Origin: Ignelater luminosus
Taxonomy: Eukaryota > Arthropoda > Insecta > Coleoptera > Elateridae
NCBI GenBank assembly: GCA_011009095.1
Contig: VTPC01090614.1
Span: 468,163 to 532,162 of the forward strand
Length of the DNA stretch: 64,000 nt
Reading direction: 5' to 3'
Each line of letters starts with the position of its first letter. The stretch's first letter is position 1. The notes below the pieces were generated by a model. The model saw only the letters and a program-made list of their open reading frames with translations, ran no database searches and was not told where the DNA came from. Shown piece by piece: positions 22,546 to 35,283 of this stretch. The position numbers and the translations under genes are program-made.

Positions 22546-25500
22546 TAGTACAACTTGAGAAAGTTCTGAAACAAATGCCAATTTATCACCTTGGATACGT
22601 AGATACAGGTAACACAACTGTTAACAAAGAATTTAAATTTTTAATTTGTAATTTCTTCGTAACAAATCAGGACTCGTTACGTAAATAACCGTGTGCATCA
22701 TTATTTGACATTTATTGAAAGACTATTGTTTTGTTTCCTGAAATGTCATTTTTATTTACAAAGCAAGCAAACTCTGATCCTAATAATTTCTTACCATGTT
22801 AAAATTTCTATGTTCATACTAAAACACGCTAAATCCCCCTTGGCGTCTTTCTGTTAGTTTTAAAACTAATCTATTTGTAATTTTGCTAACCCTTTTGGGA
22901 AAGAAAACATTGCCTGAGGTGTATGTAATTGTTTCGGATATTAGTTCGCCAGTTCAGTTAGTTCTTTTTTTCTACTACAATTTCATGGTTTTATTATCTA
23001 GAAACATTATTTTAATTGAATTGAAGAGTTCAAATTCTGCTTGTGGATTTGTAATAACTATTTGTGTACCTGTTAACAATTACTTATTTTTGTGTAATTT
23101 TTAATCCTTAATTACTTATTTTTTTAAATAATAGTAAGGTAAAATATAATTCCTTATTTCTTTATTAATATTTTTAAGATGGAATTTTTAAAATAACAAT
23201 TGATATGCACGCGCTCTATAATTTCTTAAATGTTTTTTGGTCACAGAAACCTACAGTCCACAGACATGATCAATACCGGAACTTTTCCTTTTGCGCATGG
23301 TTGCAATTAACAGCGTGCAATCGACTGTTTTCGAGTGTTTTCGTTTTTACTAAAAACCACAAAGAAAAATATAGCAACAACTATTACATTTTATTGGAAA
23401 TTGTACTCGGTAGGATATTTACATCTTACAATATGCTACAAGTTGATCATTAATATTTACAAGGTACTCTTTTGTAACGTTTTATGTAAATCAGGAAAAT
23501 CTGCTTTTGGTTTTTGCGGAAACTGAAATAGTATCCATTTACTCGTATTGTTAGTTCCATCCGTTTCATTGAACCCTACCGAGGAATTTTAAATTATACA
23601 GACGAATAAATTCGGTTTATTCATGCAAGTGAAAACACAAAAGAAATTCAGTAATTTCACATACTACTCAAAAATGAATTTTCATGGTTATTCAAATAAT
23701 TATAATCAAATTTTCTTTGCTGCTCAATTCTAATTCTTCTACATATTTCTATCGAAGTTATTCTGTGGTTTGCAAATTCTATTTTTTACTTTTCGTACAA
23801 GTGCAACCTTACCTTCTTGATAATTTATTTTTTGTTCAGTTATCTTGCAATAAGGTGAGATTTCAAAGAATAATTTAAATCCAAAACTTCTCGACCTCTC
23901 TTCTCTTTTTCATACTATCTTATTGTATTAATACTAAGATGCTTTAATTTTCCATTGTATTTGCAAACTGTATTACTTATCTCGTACAGCATTTTTTAAA
24001 TGCTAAGCAATTTGAAAAGAATTCTATAAGAACCGTAAATACAATCTCGCTATTTGCACGCGTAAAATTGAAATTTTTCACAATAGAATTCCCTTAAGCA
24101 CCATAGACGTCAGTAGGTCTATTTTGGACTATTTCACTGGTGCTGCTCATTAGAAACACTCAACATACATCTTTGCTTAAGAGCTCGTCTTGTCTAACAT
24201 TTACGTAATGAACACATTTAATCCAGATGGTAGTTCCCCAAGTTATGGCAAATAATAAAAACAAGAAAGTCTACAACAATGTTTTCTTCCAATTTCATTC
24301 TCTTTATTATATGAACAGATCTTACTGGTGATGATAAGTAGTTGATTAATTCATATCATATGTAGGCTTAAAGATGTTTCTATGATTTTCTTCTTGATTA
24401 TATTAATTACTGCCTTCTCGCCCTTTCCAATTTAATCTAAAATTACGTATTTAGACCTGTTACGTGATATTTACTGCACACAATAACTTCATAATTAACT
24501 CTAGCTATGTTATTAGTTAATTAGTAAAGTTAAGATACGAATCGATGTTGTACCTTTCTAATTAAACGAACCCTATCTCAATTTAATGTAACGTATCCAA
24601 ACTTACTCAGAAGTAACTCAAAACTTTTATTAAAAAAAATAGATTTCTTTTAATTATCCATACTTTATAAATCTGAAAAAGTTACCTAATAAGTGCTGAC
24701 TAATGAGCATTCGTTAGAGGCATCATAAAAAATAACAGGAAATCGAGACGAAGAAAATGTTTTATTGCTGCAAAAAATACGCCTATTTGACTAAATTGCA
24801 CGTTTATTTGGATTTTAAATTTTAGAAGGTAAACTTGCAATCAGCAACAGTAAATTGTTAGCTGTTCAGCATTTCCGTTTTTAAAACCTTGTTTGAATTG
24901 AATAAAATAAACTTTGGTAATTGCTACGAATCGACGACAGCATTTCTATGTAAAAGATAAAATTAACGAGCATACAGATTTTAAATAAGTTGACGGTAGC
25001 GGTATAGGGATAAAGGTTGTAATTACCAAGATTCTCAAGATCTTTATCCTAATGATCAACCCCATTTTGAAGGAATACTGAAACTGTCATTGGTATGGTG
25101 AATGGAGCAAAAAGAAAAGTCTTGAAAGGTCATGAGTTACATAAATACATTGAAACAGAGTTCTGTTGTGAAAATCATCGTCTCTAGCAGTTTTCAAGAT
25201 CTGAACATTGAAACTTGAATTTGAAAGTCCCTGTATCTGTATAGTTTCGTTTTCTCATTGTGCTCTCAGGTATAATGCTATGACTAAAACCCCTAGTTGC
25301 TGACAGTTATTCATAGTAGGTTTGCTTAATTTTTGTCAGTATTGACCTTGCTTGTATTAGGACTTCCGCGTTCTGCAATATAAAATGTTTTACTATTCCA
25401 TTCAAAATAACTTCCGCGCGCTTAAAAATCAGTTTTCTCCTTGTTTTTAATACATAGAAAAGGCACCGAATGCCTGTAATTACTTGTATGAATTTCATTC

Positions 25501-25744
25501 CAAGTACTAAAAAAGTGAGTGCAAGGCTTAGCCTTTTCAAAATATTCTATTAATTATAAACTAAAAGACACACATCATAGCAGTTTAATGTAAAGTTTTC
25601 TAAGATTTTATACGTTTATTCAGCCCAGACTTCACTAAAATCCAAAAGTAGATCGTTAAAGAGCGAATTTCTAGCCACTAAAACTCTAATTTCAACCAGA
25701 AAGAATTTTTAAAATAAACACGTAAAGCTTCAAAAAGCTGAATC
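22546..25744. other. AT-rich sequence without recognisable gene
   Basis: 3.2 kb with only short open stretches. A 77-codon minus-strand frame (25307-25540), hydrophobic at its N-terminus, is the longest and is not recognised. No arrays or TIRs seen. Confidence 0.5.
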
Positions 25745-28700
25745 ATAATGGGCCAAATTTGGCGTTCTACTCAAGAAAACTAGATTTCACACAGCTTATT
25801 TGTGGTGGCTCAAGGTCGGATTTCGTCCTTCATTGGTTTACTTAAAAATGCTAAATACGAACACCAACCGGGTTACATCTACCAACGGGCTACCTTGGAT
25901 GGCTCAGGATAAGGCTTTGCCCACCATCAACCTTCTAAAAGAACTAATTTCCTGCAGACCACTTGCGGTGGCTCAGAGTAGGCCCCCGACTTACATCAAC
26001 CTTCTAAAAGACTTAAGAAAGTGTAGCAGCTTCGTTATACATCAACATTCTAAAAGAGCTAACTTTCTCACACACTATTGGCGGCGGAAGAAATCTTCAG
26101 AAATTTAAAACTAACGGAAGAGCTATGCTTATCAATTTTTGGGAATTTAGGGCCAGACCTTGCCTTTCATCAACCTTCTAAGAGATCTAAAAAGGTAAAT
26201 GGAAGGCAAAACATTTCGCTTTCCGAAAAGGTTCAGCAAAGCCCAACTCTGGACCACCGCTGGCGGCTTGTTGGATGTCGTAGCTCAATCTGTAGTCTTT
26301 CAAGCTCCGGTCTCGCTATTCATCGACCTTTCAAGAAAATTAAATCTCTCACGGGCCTAGTAGCCTAGGGTTGGCCTAAGTCTTCCATCAGTCTTTTAAA
26401 ATAGTTAGGAAGGTAAATGGAGAGCAAAGTACGACTCTAGCTTTCTGAGAAGGGTGATGGAGAGCAAAGCTCAAACTTAGACCGCCGCTGGCGGTCTGTT
26501 GGATGGTATAGTCCAATCTATAGTTGCTCAAGTTCGAGTTTCACCCTGCATCAACCATCACAGGCTACATATGGTGGCCTTCTAAAAGAGTCAAGATGTA
26601 AATTGAGGGGAAGGCCCAAACTTGAGCCACTGCAGGTAGCTCATATAATATTTAGCTTTCTGATAAGGGTAATGGAGGACAAACCCTAGCTCCTGAAACC
26701 GTTGATAGTCAATTGGATGGCGTGTCCTTGTCTGTGGTAGCCGCAGTGGCTTTTTATCCACCTTCTTAAGAAAACTAAAAACTAACGAGCCAAAGTATGT
26801 CTACCGACAAGACATTTTTGGTAACTCAAGGTCAGGCTTTCGTATCCATCTACCTACTAACAGAACTGGATTTCCCACAGACCACCTGAGGTGACCAAAC
26901 GTTGACCTGCATCCTACATCAGTCTTTAAACAGACTTAAAAAGGTTAATGGAGTACAAAGCCCGACTTAACATTCTGAGAAGGGTGATAGAAAACAAACT
27001 TCAACCTTGGGCCACCACCGGTGGCTCGTTAAATGTCGAGACCCGACCTGTGCTAGCCCAACGTCGATCTTTACCATGCATCACTCTTCTAGAAAAGCTA
27101 GATATTTCAAGGGCCATTTGCGGTGGCTTTCCATTCACGTTTTTAAGAAAACTAAAAATCAACAGGCCAAACTACGTCTACCTATGTTCCACCTTTGGTA
27201 ACCCAAGGTCAAACTTTACCCTCCATCAATCCTTTAAGATAACTGGATTTCCCACTAGCCACCTGTGGTGGCCCAAGGTTGCTCGGCACCCTACATCAAC
27301 CTTCTAAGAACACAAATGGAGGGCAAAGCCCAATCATGGATCACCGCTGGCGGTCTATTGGATGGCGTAGCCCAACCTATAATCAATCTTTTAAGAGAGC
27401 TAGATCTTCACAGGTCAGCTGTGGTGACAGGTAATCCTTACAGTATTTAGCTTTCTGATAAGAATAATGAAAGGCTTGTTGTGGCCTAAGGTCGGGCTTC
27501 ACATTCCATCAACCTTCTAACAAAACTGGATTTTCGACAGATCAACTGCGGTGGCCAAACGTTGGCGTGCATCCTACATGAATCCTCTAAGAGAGTTACA
27601 AAAGTAAAAGGAGGGCAAATCGTGACCTTGGGCTACTGCAAGTGGTCCGTGTATTATTTGGCTTCCTGATAAGGGTGATTAAGGGCAAAGTCCATTCGTG
27701 AATCCTTGCTGGTGGGACATTGGATGGTATAGCCAGATCTGTGGTAGCTCTTAGACAGCGTTGATGGTCAGTTGGATAGAGTGGTCCAAAGTCAAGTTTC
27801 ACCATCCTTTAACCTTCTAGAAGAGCTAAATATCTTGCATGCTATTTGCGGTAGCTTTCCATAGATTTTAAAAAAACTAAAAACTAATAGGCCTAGTTAC
27901 TTCTGCCAATAGACCACTTTTGGTAACGCGAGGTCTAGCTCTGATATACATTAATATTCTAAAAGAACTGAACTCCTCTTAGACTACCTCCAGTGACCCA
28001 TAGTTGGCCTGCGTGCCATACCAATCTTCTAAGGAAGCTAAGAAGGTAAATGGAGGACAAAGTCCAACGTGACCTGTTGAATGGCGTGGCCTGACCTGTA
28101 GTCGCTCAAAGTCGGGTTTCGTCCTTTATCGACCTTCTAAAAGAGCTAGATATCCCATCGGTCATTTGTGGTGAAAGAAAAAACTTCTTAAGAAAACTGA
28201 AAGCCAACGGAGGAGCTACATCTATCAACCTTTGGTGACCTGGGTTAGGTTTTGTCTTCTTTCAAACTTCTAATGCAGCTGGATTTTCCACAGGCCATCT
28301 GCGGTGGGCTAAGATTATCTTGTGCCCCACATCAACCTCCTAAGAAAGCTAAGACGATAAGTGGAAAATGAAGCTGGATCTTTGATCACCGCCGGTGAAC
28401 CTTAAAATATTTCGCTTTTCGAAAAGGGTGATGGAGAGCAAAGTCCAACCATGGACCACGGTTGGCGGTTTATTGGATGGATGACTGCAGGTCGGGTTTT
28501 GCCTTTCATCAACTTTTTAAGAAAACTAAATCAACTCCTTAAGGGAGTTAAGAAGGTAGATGGACTGAAAAGTCTCGCCTTAGGACACCGCAGGCGGTGA
28601 TGGCCTGTTGAATTACGTAGCCCAATTTGTAATCACTTAAGGTCGGGTTTTGCCCTTCATTGACCTTCTAAAAGAACTGCATTTTTCACAGACCACTTCT

Positions 28701-30690
28701 GGTAGCCAAACGTTGGCCTGCTCCCTACATGAACTTTCTAAGAGAGTTAAGAAGGTAAATGAAGCCCGACTTTGAGTCACCACAAGTGGCCAGTTTAATA
28801 TTTACCTTTCTGAGAAGGGTGATGGAGAACAAAGCCCAACCATGAACTACTTCTGGCCACCCGCTGCCACTTGTGGTGGGTGAAAGTCGGATTTTGCCTC
28901 TAATCAACCTTCCAAAAATGCTAAATATCTCACAGGCCGTTTGTGGTGACTTTCCGTTGATTTTCTTAAGAAAATCAAACATTAATAGGCCGATGTACGT
29001 CTACCAACAGGTCACTTTTGGTGTTTCAAAGTCAAGCTTTGCTCTTCTAAGCAAATTAGATTTCTCATAGGCCACCTGCGGTGGCGAAACGTTGGCCTGC
29101 TCCCTACATTAACCTTCAAAGAAAGGTAAATGGAGGGCAAAGCTCTACCTGCGGTAGCCTAAGATTGGTCTGCAATGTGCATTAACTTTCGAAGGTAGTT
29201 AAAAGGTAGATGGAGGGGAAAACCCGACTGTGTAATATTTAGTTTTCTCAGAAAGCGATGGTGGGCAACGCCCAACTCTGAACCACCGCTAGCGACCTGT
29301 TGGATGGCGTAACTCAAGGTTAGGTTTTGCCCTCAATCAATCTTATAAGATAACTGGATTTCCCACAGGTCACATGCGGTGTCCAAAAGCTGTTCTGCGC
29401 CCTACACTAACCTTCAAAGAATATTAAGAACGGCTAGTAGTGGTCCAAAGTCGGGTTTCCTATTTTCCACAAGCCGCTTTTGATGGTCTTCTAAGAGAAT
29501 TAAGATGGTACATGGTAGGAAGATTGCGACGTTGAACCATCGCATGTTGTCCGTAAGACATTAAGGTTTCTGATGCGCATGATGGAGGGCAAAGTCTAAC
29601 CCTTAGATATCGCTGGTGCCAAGTAGGATGGCGTGTCCTGATTCGTTGCGCTCCGCCATCTATTTGACTTCTATAGCATGCAAGTCATTTCCGGTGGTTT
29701 TCCATTGACCTTGTTTAAAAAAACAAAAACTAACGGACCAATGTACGTCTACAAACAGGTCACCCTCTCTCAATCTTCTAAGAGAACTGAATTTCTCACA
29801 AGCCACCTGTGGTGGCCAACCGTTGACATTCAAGGACAATTAAGAAGGTAAATGGTGGGTAAAGCCCAACCTTGAACCAATACTGGTAGCCCGTTGGATG
29901 GTATGGCCTAAACTGGGGCTTCGCCATCCATCAGTCTTCAAAAAAAGCCATTTGCAGTGATTTTCCATTGACCTTTTTAACAAAACTAAAACCTTACTGA
30001 CTTAAAGTCAGACTTTACCCTTCTTCAACTTTGTAAGAGAACTGAATTTTCCAGAGGCCATCTGTGGTGGCTAGGTTTGGCCTGCACCCTACATCAGACT
30101 TAGAGACAGAGAATTAAAAAGAATTGTTTTATGTAGATAAATGCTGGTTTCAAATAATTCTAATTTCAAGTGATAATTTGTAAAGTAGTAAATGAGGGTT
30201 TTTCTGCAAGATCCATATTTTGCTAGAATTTTAATTTTAAAGTATAAACTGCAAGTCAACAGTAATGTAAATGCTAAAACATTCAGGTTGATACTTGCAT
30301 GCCAGGGTAGCCTCTTGTGAAAAGTGGCTCTAACATCATTTTTGGCACCCACAATGGCAAGTTCAAATCCTGCTTTAATATTTTTTAACTTAAAGTGATG
30401 GAGAGCAAATATCTTAACTCTGCTCCATCGCTGACGCCCCGTTAGATGGCGTAGCCTGATCTGTGGTCGTTCATGATCGTGGTTGGCTCTTCATCAACCT
30501 TCTAGAAAAGCTAAGTGTGACTCTTCATTGACCTATGGTGACCCAATGGCAGTCTCCATCATGCGTTGCCGTTCTTAGAAGAACGAAGTTGCAAAAACGA
30601 ATTCGGCTAGATCGTTCAACAAGCTACTTGCTGTGGTTCAAAGCCAGGCTTTGCTTTCTCAATCATTCCTAGTAAACTGTCTTTATGCAC
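25745..30690 (+). repeat. 4.9 kb complex satellite with inverted half-units
   Basis: Irregular modules of roughly 330-470 bp recur about a dozen times. Landmarks in order are CTTTCTGAGAAGGGTGATGG, a unit AATGGAGGGCAAAGCCCAAC, ACCGCTGGCGGT, TTGGATGGCGTAGCCC, CTCAAGGTCGGGTTT, CCATCAACCTTCTAAGA, AGCTAGAT, CACAGGCCACCTGCGGTGGC and AAACGTTGGCCTGC. The half-unit GGTCGGGCTTTGCCCTCCAT also occurs as its reverse complement in most modules, so transcripts or single strands could fold back. Palindromes GCCACCTGYGGTGGC appear at 27258, 29071 and 29802. Open frames here are not genes. The 30112-30395 segment is a separate insertion. Confidence 0.85.
30112..30395 (+). repeat. Direct duplicate segment, copy 1
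   Basis: About 280 bp strongly similar to 30806-31077 in the same orientation. The apparent minus-strand frames differ almost only by amino-acid-changing substitutions, so it does not look like conserved coding sequence. It lies inside the satellite. Confidence 0.85.
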
Positions 30691-30805
30691 AAAAAGTGCC
30701 TAACACTGAAAACGCTTAAGTATTTTTCAATTGAATGATTGTAAAAAGAAAAGATTTACAATTTTATGTTTTAACTGGAGATTTGTAAAATTTCTCAAAA
30801 TCTTT

Positions 30806-31077
30806 ATGAATTGTTTTATGCAGATCAATGCTGGTTTTAAATAATTCTAATTTCAAGTGATAATTTGTAAAGTAGTAAATGAGGGTTTTTCTGCACAATC
30901 CATATTTTGCTAGAATTTTAATTTTAAAGCACAAACTGCAAGTCAACGGTAATATAAGAGCTGAAACATTTAAGTTAATACTTGCAAGCCAGGGTAGCCT
31001 CTTGTGGAAAGTGGCTGTAACATCATTTTTGGTACCCACAATGGCAAGTTCAAATCCTGCTTTAATATTTTTTAATT
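30806..31077 (+). repeat. Direct duplicate segment, copy 2
   Basis: Partner of 30112-30395, about 690 bp downstream, just outside the end of the satellite. The two copies bracket the last ~300 bp of satellite. They could be a dispersed element that inserted twice or a local duplication. Confidence 0.85.
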
Positions 31078-32491
31078 TTAAGAAAATCTTGAAAAGCTTT
31101 CCTTGTCAAAGCTTACGCAAACCATGTATCGTGAAATAAAAATCCAAAAAGCCACTAAAATGTGCATTAAATGATGTAACAAGCAAGAAAAAGAATATTA
31201 TTAGCTATTACTAGTTTAAGAAAAAAAATAAGAAAACACATTATACCTGAATCTAATTTTATTTTTCCATTATTCGTGATTGGATGTTGCCTGGAAATCG
31301 TAAAATGTGTCCATCATTTTATGTAGTATCTAATAAAGATGATATCAGCAAGATGAGAAAAGGTTGTAGGAAAAATGAAAGAATGAGATTATTGATACAG
31401 TTGAGAAGAAAACATTAGTACTTCAAATTGCTAAGTTTAACGCTATTTTGATTACAGTTTAATAACTTTTGCTTGCTGCTAGTTCAGCTTATTTTTATAT
31501 CATCAAAAGAAAATTTGGTTTGCAAGTATTAGTGAAAAATCATGTCATTGTATATGGTTACATCCAACATAATAAGATTCGTAGAACAGTTTTGGCTTTT
31601 ACAATGGTAAATATTTATACATAACCAATAAAGATTAGATTTTTGGTTTATGAATTTGTGATATAATTAATAATTGTGTTTACAATATTTATAAAATTGT
31701 TTGATACAGTCTGTTTTAAATTTAATTAAGAAATTACTATTATTAAATTTGATTACCTAGTTAGATTGTTACTATTTACTTCATTAATAAACTTTTAATT
31801 AGTCTAGAATTAATCTGCCATGATAAAATGTTAGAGAATATTCTAAACTAAATGGTGTTTATGACGAATAACAGTTCACAACATACAAAACTGTTCTATG
31901 TTGAATTAAACACTATTGTAACATCCAGTAAAAGGTAGTCAAATCACGTATAGAAATAAAACCAATAACAATGCATTATTCAATTTTAAATTCGTGACCG
32001 ACAGTGACAAATTTTTCTTTTAGCTTTCACTCGTCAAGTTCTATTACCTTTTGATCGCTCGTTATTTTTTTCCCGACTTACATTTAATTAGTAACGCACG
32101 AAAATATGTTGTATATCGATTATCCAGCCACAATGTAAGTTTACATATTTTATATTTTATGAAGCTTTCCAATTAAAAGTAAGTAGTATTTAGAATGTTT
32201 GTAATTTTTTTTTTGCTTTCTGTTTATTTACCTGCTGATATTATCGACGTCGCAGAAAAAATACGAGGGTATATTGAGCGGTTTCAAATGTTAATCTGTT
32301 TTTTATGGCATCTGTGTAAAATTATAGAAACATCGCATAATTTCCCCAAATTAAAACAACTGTTTGTTGTTCGAAATACGATAGCTTTATCATAAAAATG
32401 GTATGCGGTTGAAATATTAAATTTCCAATTAATATTTTTTAATTTATAAGATTGGATAACTTAACCAATATTTAAAGTCTTTAAAAATTTC
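31078..32491. other. AT-rich sequence without recognisable gene
   Basis: A 66-codon frame (32195-32395) begins with a hydrophobic run like a signal or membrane segment but has no other support. No repeats seen. Confidence 0.45.
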
Positions 32492-32812
32492 GTGACTTCA
32501 CGAACTCATAAAATCCTCCTAAAATCTTTGTATCTCTCGAGACGTTCCATTTTTTATAGGTTCGAGGAATCAGCACAATAATTGCAAACAAATACCAGGC
32601 AATTAAACAAAAGCTGTTTCCCTATAGAAGAATTCCAATGTTTTAATACCAGATAGTAATTTGATGAAGAATTTCAATTTTACCTTCAGATTTTTCAAGG
32701 GAATTTACCAAAATTTTACACAAAACAAACTAACAGTAAAGCCCAACCATCCGATTTGAAATTCGCCAATTGAATGATGAACGTCAAACCGTAAGAAACA
32801 ATACACTAGATT
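32492..32812 (-). repeat. Inverted copy of the 2362-2672 dispersed repeat
   Basis: Reverse complement of 2362-2672, with many exact runs (for example around 32580-32700). It ends three bases before the LINE RT piece begins, so repeat, LINE and BEL fragments form one block here. Confidence 0.8.
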
Positions 32813-32814
32813 TT

Positions 32815-33045
32815 GTCATTCGTATCAGTATACCGATGATATGCAAGTTGATTTATCATTTACTATTTCCAATTCTAAACTAGCCGAATATCGTATAAAC
32901 GGTGTTCTGCAAACGATATTCTATGTTTTTAAATCTCATGGTTTAATACTTAATGGATCGAAAACACAAATGATTCTATTTGGTAAACATCGTGAATTTT
33001 AGCTAAACGGCAGCAGTTTTGTTATCAAAATTGATCAACAACAAT
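32815..33045 (+). mobile_element. LINE reverse-transcriptase fragment with YTDD box
   Basis: The plus strand reads YTDDMQVDLSFTISNSKLAE, then INGVLQTI, GLILNGSKTQMILFGKH. This is the Y-A-D-D-T-Q-L-Y...N-x-x-L-x-x-I...G-L-x-L-N-x-x-K-T-x-x-I-L-F-G block of Jockey/CR1-type RTs, including palm motif and thumb. The frame runs ~60 codons before a stop. Both catalytic Asp residues are present. It is joined directly to BEL sequence. Confidence 0.8.
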
Positions 33046-33575
33046 TTCTATCTGCGACACAGCCAAATACAAATCTTTGGCCATCAGATGGCTTTTTCAG
33101 TGAACCACCGATGAACAATCAGATTTCTCTTTAGCATGCAAAATCGTTCCAAGAGATTTTTATGTGAATAATGTCCTTACTGGAAGCAACACTTTCATGG
33201 AATTATCGCTTGCGGTATTAAATCGAGGAGGTTTCGAATTGTAAAAATTTGCGTCGAATTACGATAATCAGGATTCAACATCTCAACACTGACTCAAATA
33301 TCAAAACATTAGGCTTAATTTGGAATTATAAACAAGATACATTTAAATATATGTTAAGCAAATTAATCCTTCATGAAAAATCACCAAACGTTCAATTCTA
33401 TCAGCTATTGCTCTCGTAGTTCATCCACTAGGCTTGATTGGTTTAATACTAATGCAAGCCAAGTTAAGTCTTCAAATATTGTGAACCTTAAAACTGAATT
33501 GGGACGAGTCAGTTCTTCTTGAAATTTAAACCAGATAGTGCCAATTTGCAAATCAACTTTATTTAATAAATAATT
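33046..33575 (+). mobile_element. BEL/Pao pol fragment
   Basis: Blocks in shifting frames are FYVNNVLTG-like near 33160, TLGLIWNYKQDTFKYMLSKL near 33300-33360, and a region near 33420-33540 resembling H-P-L-G-L-I-G...A-K-x-x-x-Q, then LKLNWDESV (BEL linker after RT). It has at least three stops. It is the inverted partner of 1-513, sharing the junction with the LINE fragment. Confidence 0.8.
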
Positions 33576-33731
33576 TAAAATTTAGTCAACAGATTTTAAT
33601 CATGGGATTCCTAACTAATGAACATGTTCTACAGGGAACCAAGTATTTTCCTCTTTACCTGTAATGTTGATGCAATTTTAATTGCAAAGCAAAAGCAAAT
33701 GGAAAAGACTTTATCTATGGAATACATACAG

Positions 33732-33830
33732 GGTGGTGACTTGTTCAGGTGTTTATAAGGAATTCGATGTTAATTTTTACTTATACTTATAATATTATCT
33801 TTCCCAGTTAATTTTACAGCAATTATACAA
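33732..33830 (+). mobile_element. Truncated copy of the small GGTGGTGACTTGT-terminus element
   Basis: GGTGGTGACTTGT at 33732-33744 and the next ~80 bp match the left side of the element at 40636-40794 (AAGGAATTCGATGTTA versus AAAGAATTCAATGTTA). The right terminus is not found, so it is a fragment. Confidence 0.6.
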
Positions 33831-33964
33831 ATTTAAAAAAATCACAATTAAACACTGCGCAGAATAGGACTAATTTTCTTCACGTATTACATTTAATTAT
33901 TAATTAATTTTTAATAAAATGTAATGCGCTGTAATATAAGTGCCGCATTTCCGCAGTTTTAACA

Positions 33965-34037
33965 ACGGAGCAGTTGGTCCCGTAGACTGAGAGCCTGATT
34001 CATAATCAAGGTATGAAGTGTTCAAATCCCGCCGGAA
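33965..34037 (+). repeat. tRNA-like module (CAT anticodon-loop-like)
   Basis: Contains a B-box-like GTGTTCAAATCCCG (34018-34031) and an anticodon-arm-like CCTGA-TTCATAA-TCAAG with CAT at 34001-34003 (four of five stem pairs). This is similar to the arm of elongator tRNA-Met. The acceptor and T stems do not pair well and the D arm is poor, so it is not a functional tRNA. It is either tRNA pseudogene or SINE head. A related copy lies inverted at 34163-34224. Confidence 0.4.
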
Positions 34038-34162
34038 AGTTTAGAAAAATTTTTTTTTCAAATTTTTATTTTCTTTTCTTTTTTTTGGAGTGATTAACTA
34101 CAATAGATTATAACAGAAAATAGAATAGAAATTTGAAATAAAATAAAAAAATCAGAGTATGC

Positions 34163-34224
34163 GGCGGGATTTCAACGTTAGACCTCTTGCTTTTGAGTCA
34201 GGATCTCAGTTCACGGGACCAAAG
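34163..34224 (-). repeat. Inverted second copy of the tRNA-like module
   Basis: The minus strand reads TTTGGTCCCGTGAACTGAGA, TCCTGACTC and GTTGAAATCCCGCCG, matching the 33965-34037 module (GGTCCCGTAGACTGAGAG, GTTCAAATCCCGCCG). The two modules face each other about 125 bp apart across an A/T-rich spacer. Confidence 0.45.
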
Positions 34225-35283
34225 TCTTTATTTGTTGAAACTGTCAAATAGCGGTATTTGTATACAGACTTTACATTTAGTATCAAAAATTAATAATAAA
34301 ATGTAATTTGTTAATAATATGTAGATAAGATTAGTTCTATCCTGTACAGTTTTTAATTCTGAACATTTTTTGCATTTACATATTTGCTGCAAAATCAACT
34401 GCGAAAATATTATAAGCATGAGTAGAAATTAACATTGAATTCCCTATATGGTAGGGGTTACACGTATTTTTTCTTAAAAACTTAGGACATCAAATTTGTT
34501 TATGGGAGGGGTGGGTCCACTTTCAAATCTCAAGCTGAACACGGGGGGTTCCAACGTCTGACAGCCCTAGTGTAGGGAATATTGCTGAAAATATTGCCAA
34601 GAATGTTGCCTAAAATGAGAATTTTTTTAAGTTTTTCCTCTTACGTTAATCGTTGTTTTTATACAAATTTGAAGCTAAATATTGACTAAACATTGAAAAT
34701 GATACAAATACAAGCATTACTAAAGTAATGTTGCTCTGTGTTTACATTTCTTGGCAATATCAAACATTTAATCAAAATAAACAAAGTAATTGAGCAATCT
34801 AGATAATTGAATAATTGATTAGTCGATATAATCGATTAATCACAATAACCGATTGGTCTAAATAATCAACTCATGAAAGTAATCCATGAGTCTTATGGGA
34901 CTCCGAAGAATTTATTTGGAACCGCGCGGCGCTTCCAAGAATCGTGATCCTAAAGGTTCGGGCTTTGGTGGCCTTGTCAGGAAGAAGACTCTGGATGCTC
35001 TCGGGCGAATTGAAGCAGATGCAGCTAATGTTTTTCAAATAACAATAAACTACTTTAGAAAAGCCGAATTTTTAAAAAGTCAAATATACATCAAATTGGC
35101 AAATGACAAATGTCAGTTCATATATCCTAAAAGTTATTCTTATCACAAAGCCCGTATCAAACAATGTTATGTTAATACTGTCGTAGTACTATCGACTGAC
35201 CAGCAGTGCACTATACTGACTCGCCCGTAAATTTACTAAATACTGTTCCAAACTGCGCGATTTGTTGTTTGATAACCCTGGTA
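34225..35283. other. AT-rich sequence without recognisable gene
   Basis: A 114-codon frame at 34886-35230 has no recognised motif. Runs of ATAATCGATTAATC-like simple sequence lie at 34790-34870. Confidence 0.45.

Noticed and set aside
25307-25540. 77-codon hydrophobic minus-strand frame as a chemoreceptor exon
   Set aside because: No receptor signature residues and no neighbouring exon; not supportable.
25800-27450. Multiple 60-119 codon frames
   Set aside because: All fall inside the complex satellite and share repeated, non-conserved peptide phrases.
30089-31039. Two similar minus-strand frames of 87 and 91 codons as a duplicated gene
   Set aside because: The differences between the copies are nearly all amino-acid-changing, so there is no sign of protein constraint; treated as duplicated non-coding sequence.
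31048-31058. B-box-like AGTTCAAATCC as a SINE promoter
   Set aside because: It lies at the far end of the repeated segment with no body after it and only a very weak A box; probably coincidence.
32195-32395. 66-codon frame with a hydrophobic start
   Set aside because: Phe/Leu-rich starts are common in T-rich DNA; no other evidence.
34886-35230. 114-codon frame
   Set aside because: Longest single frame in its region but with no recognisable domain, repeats or splice context.
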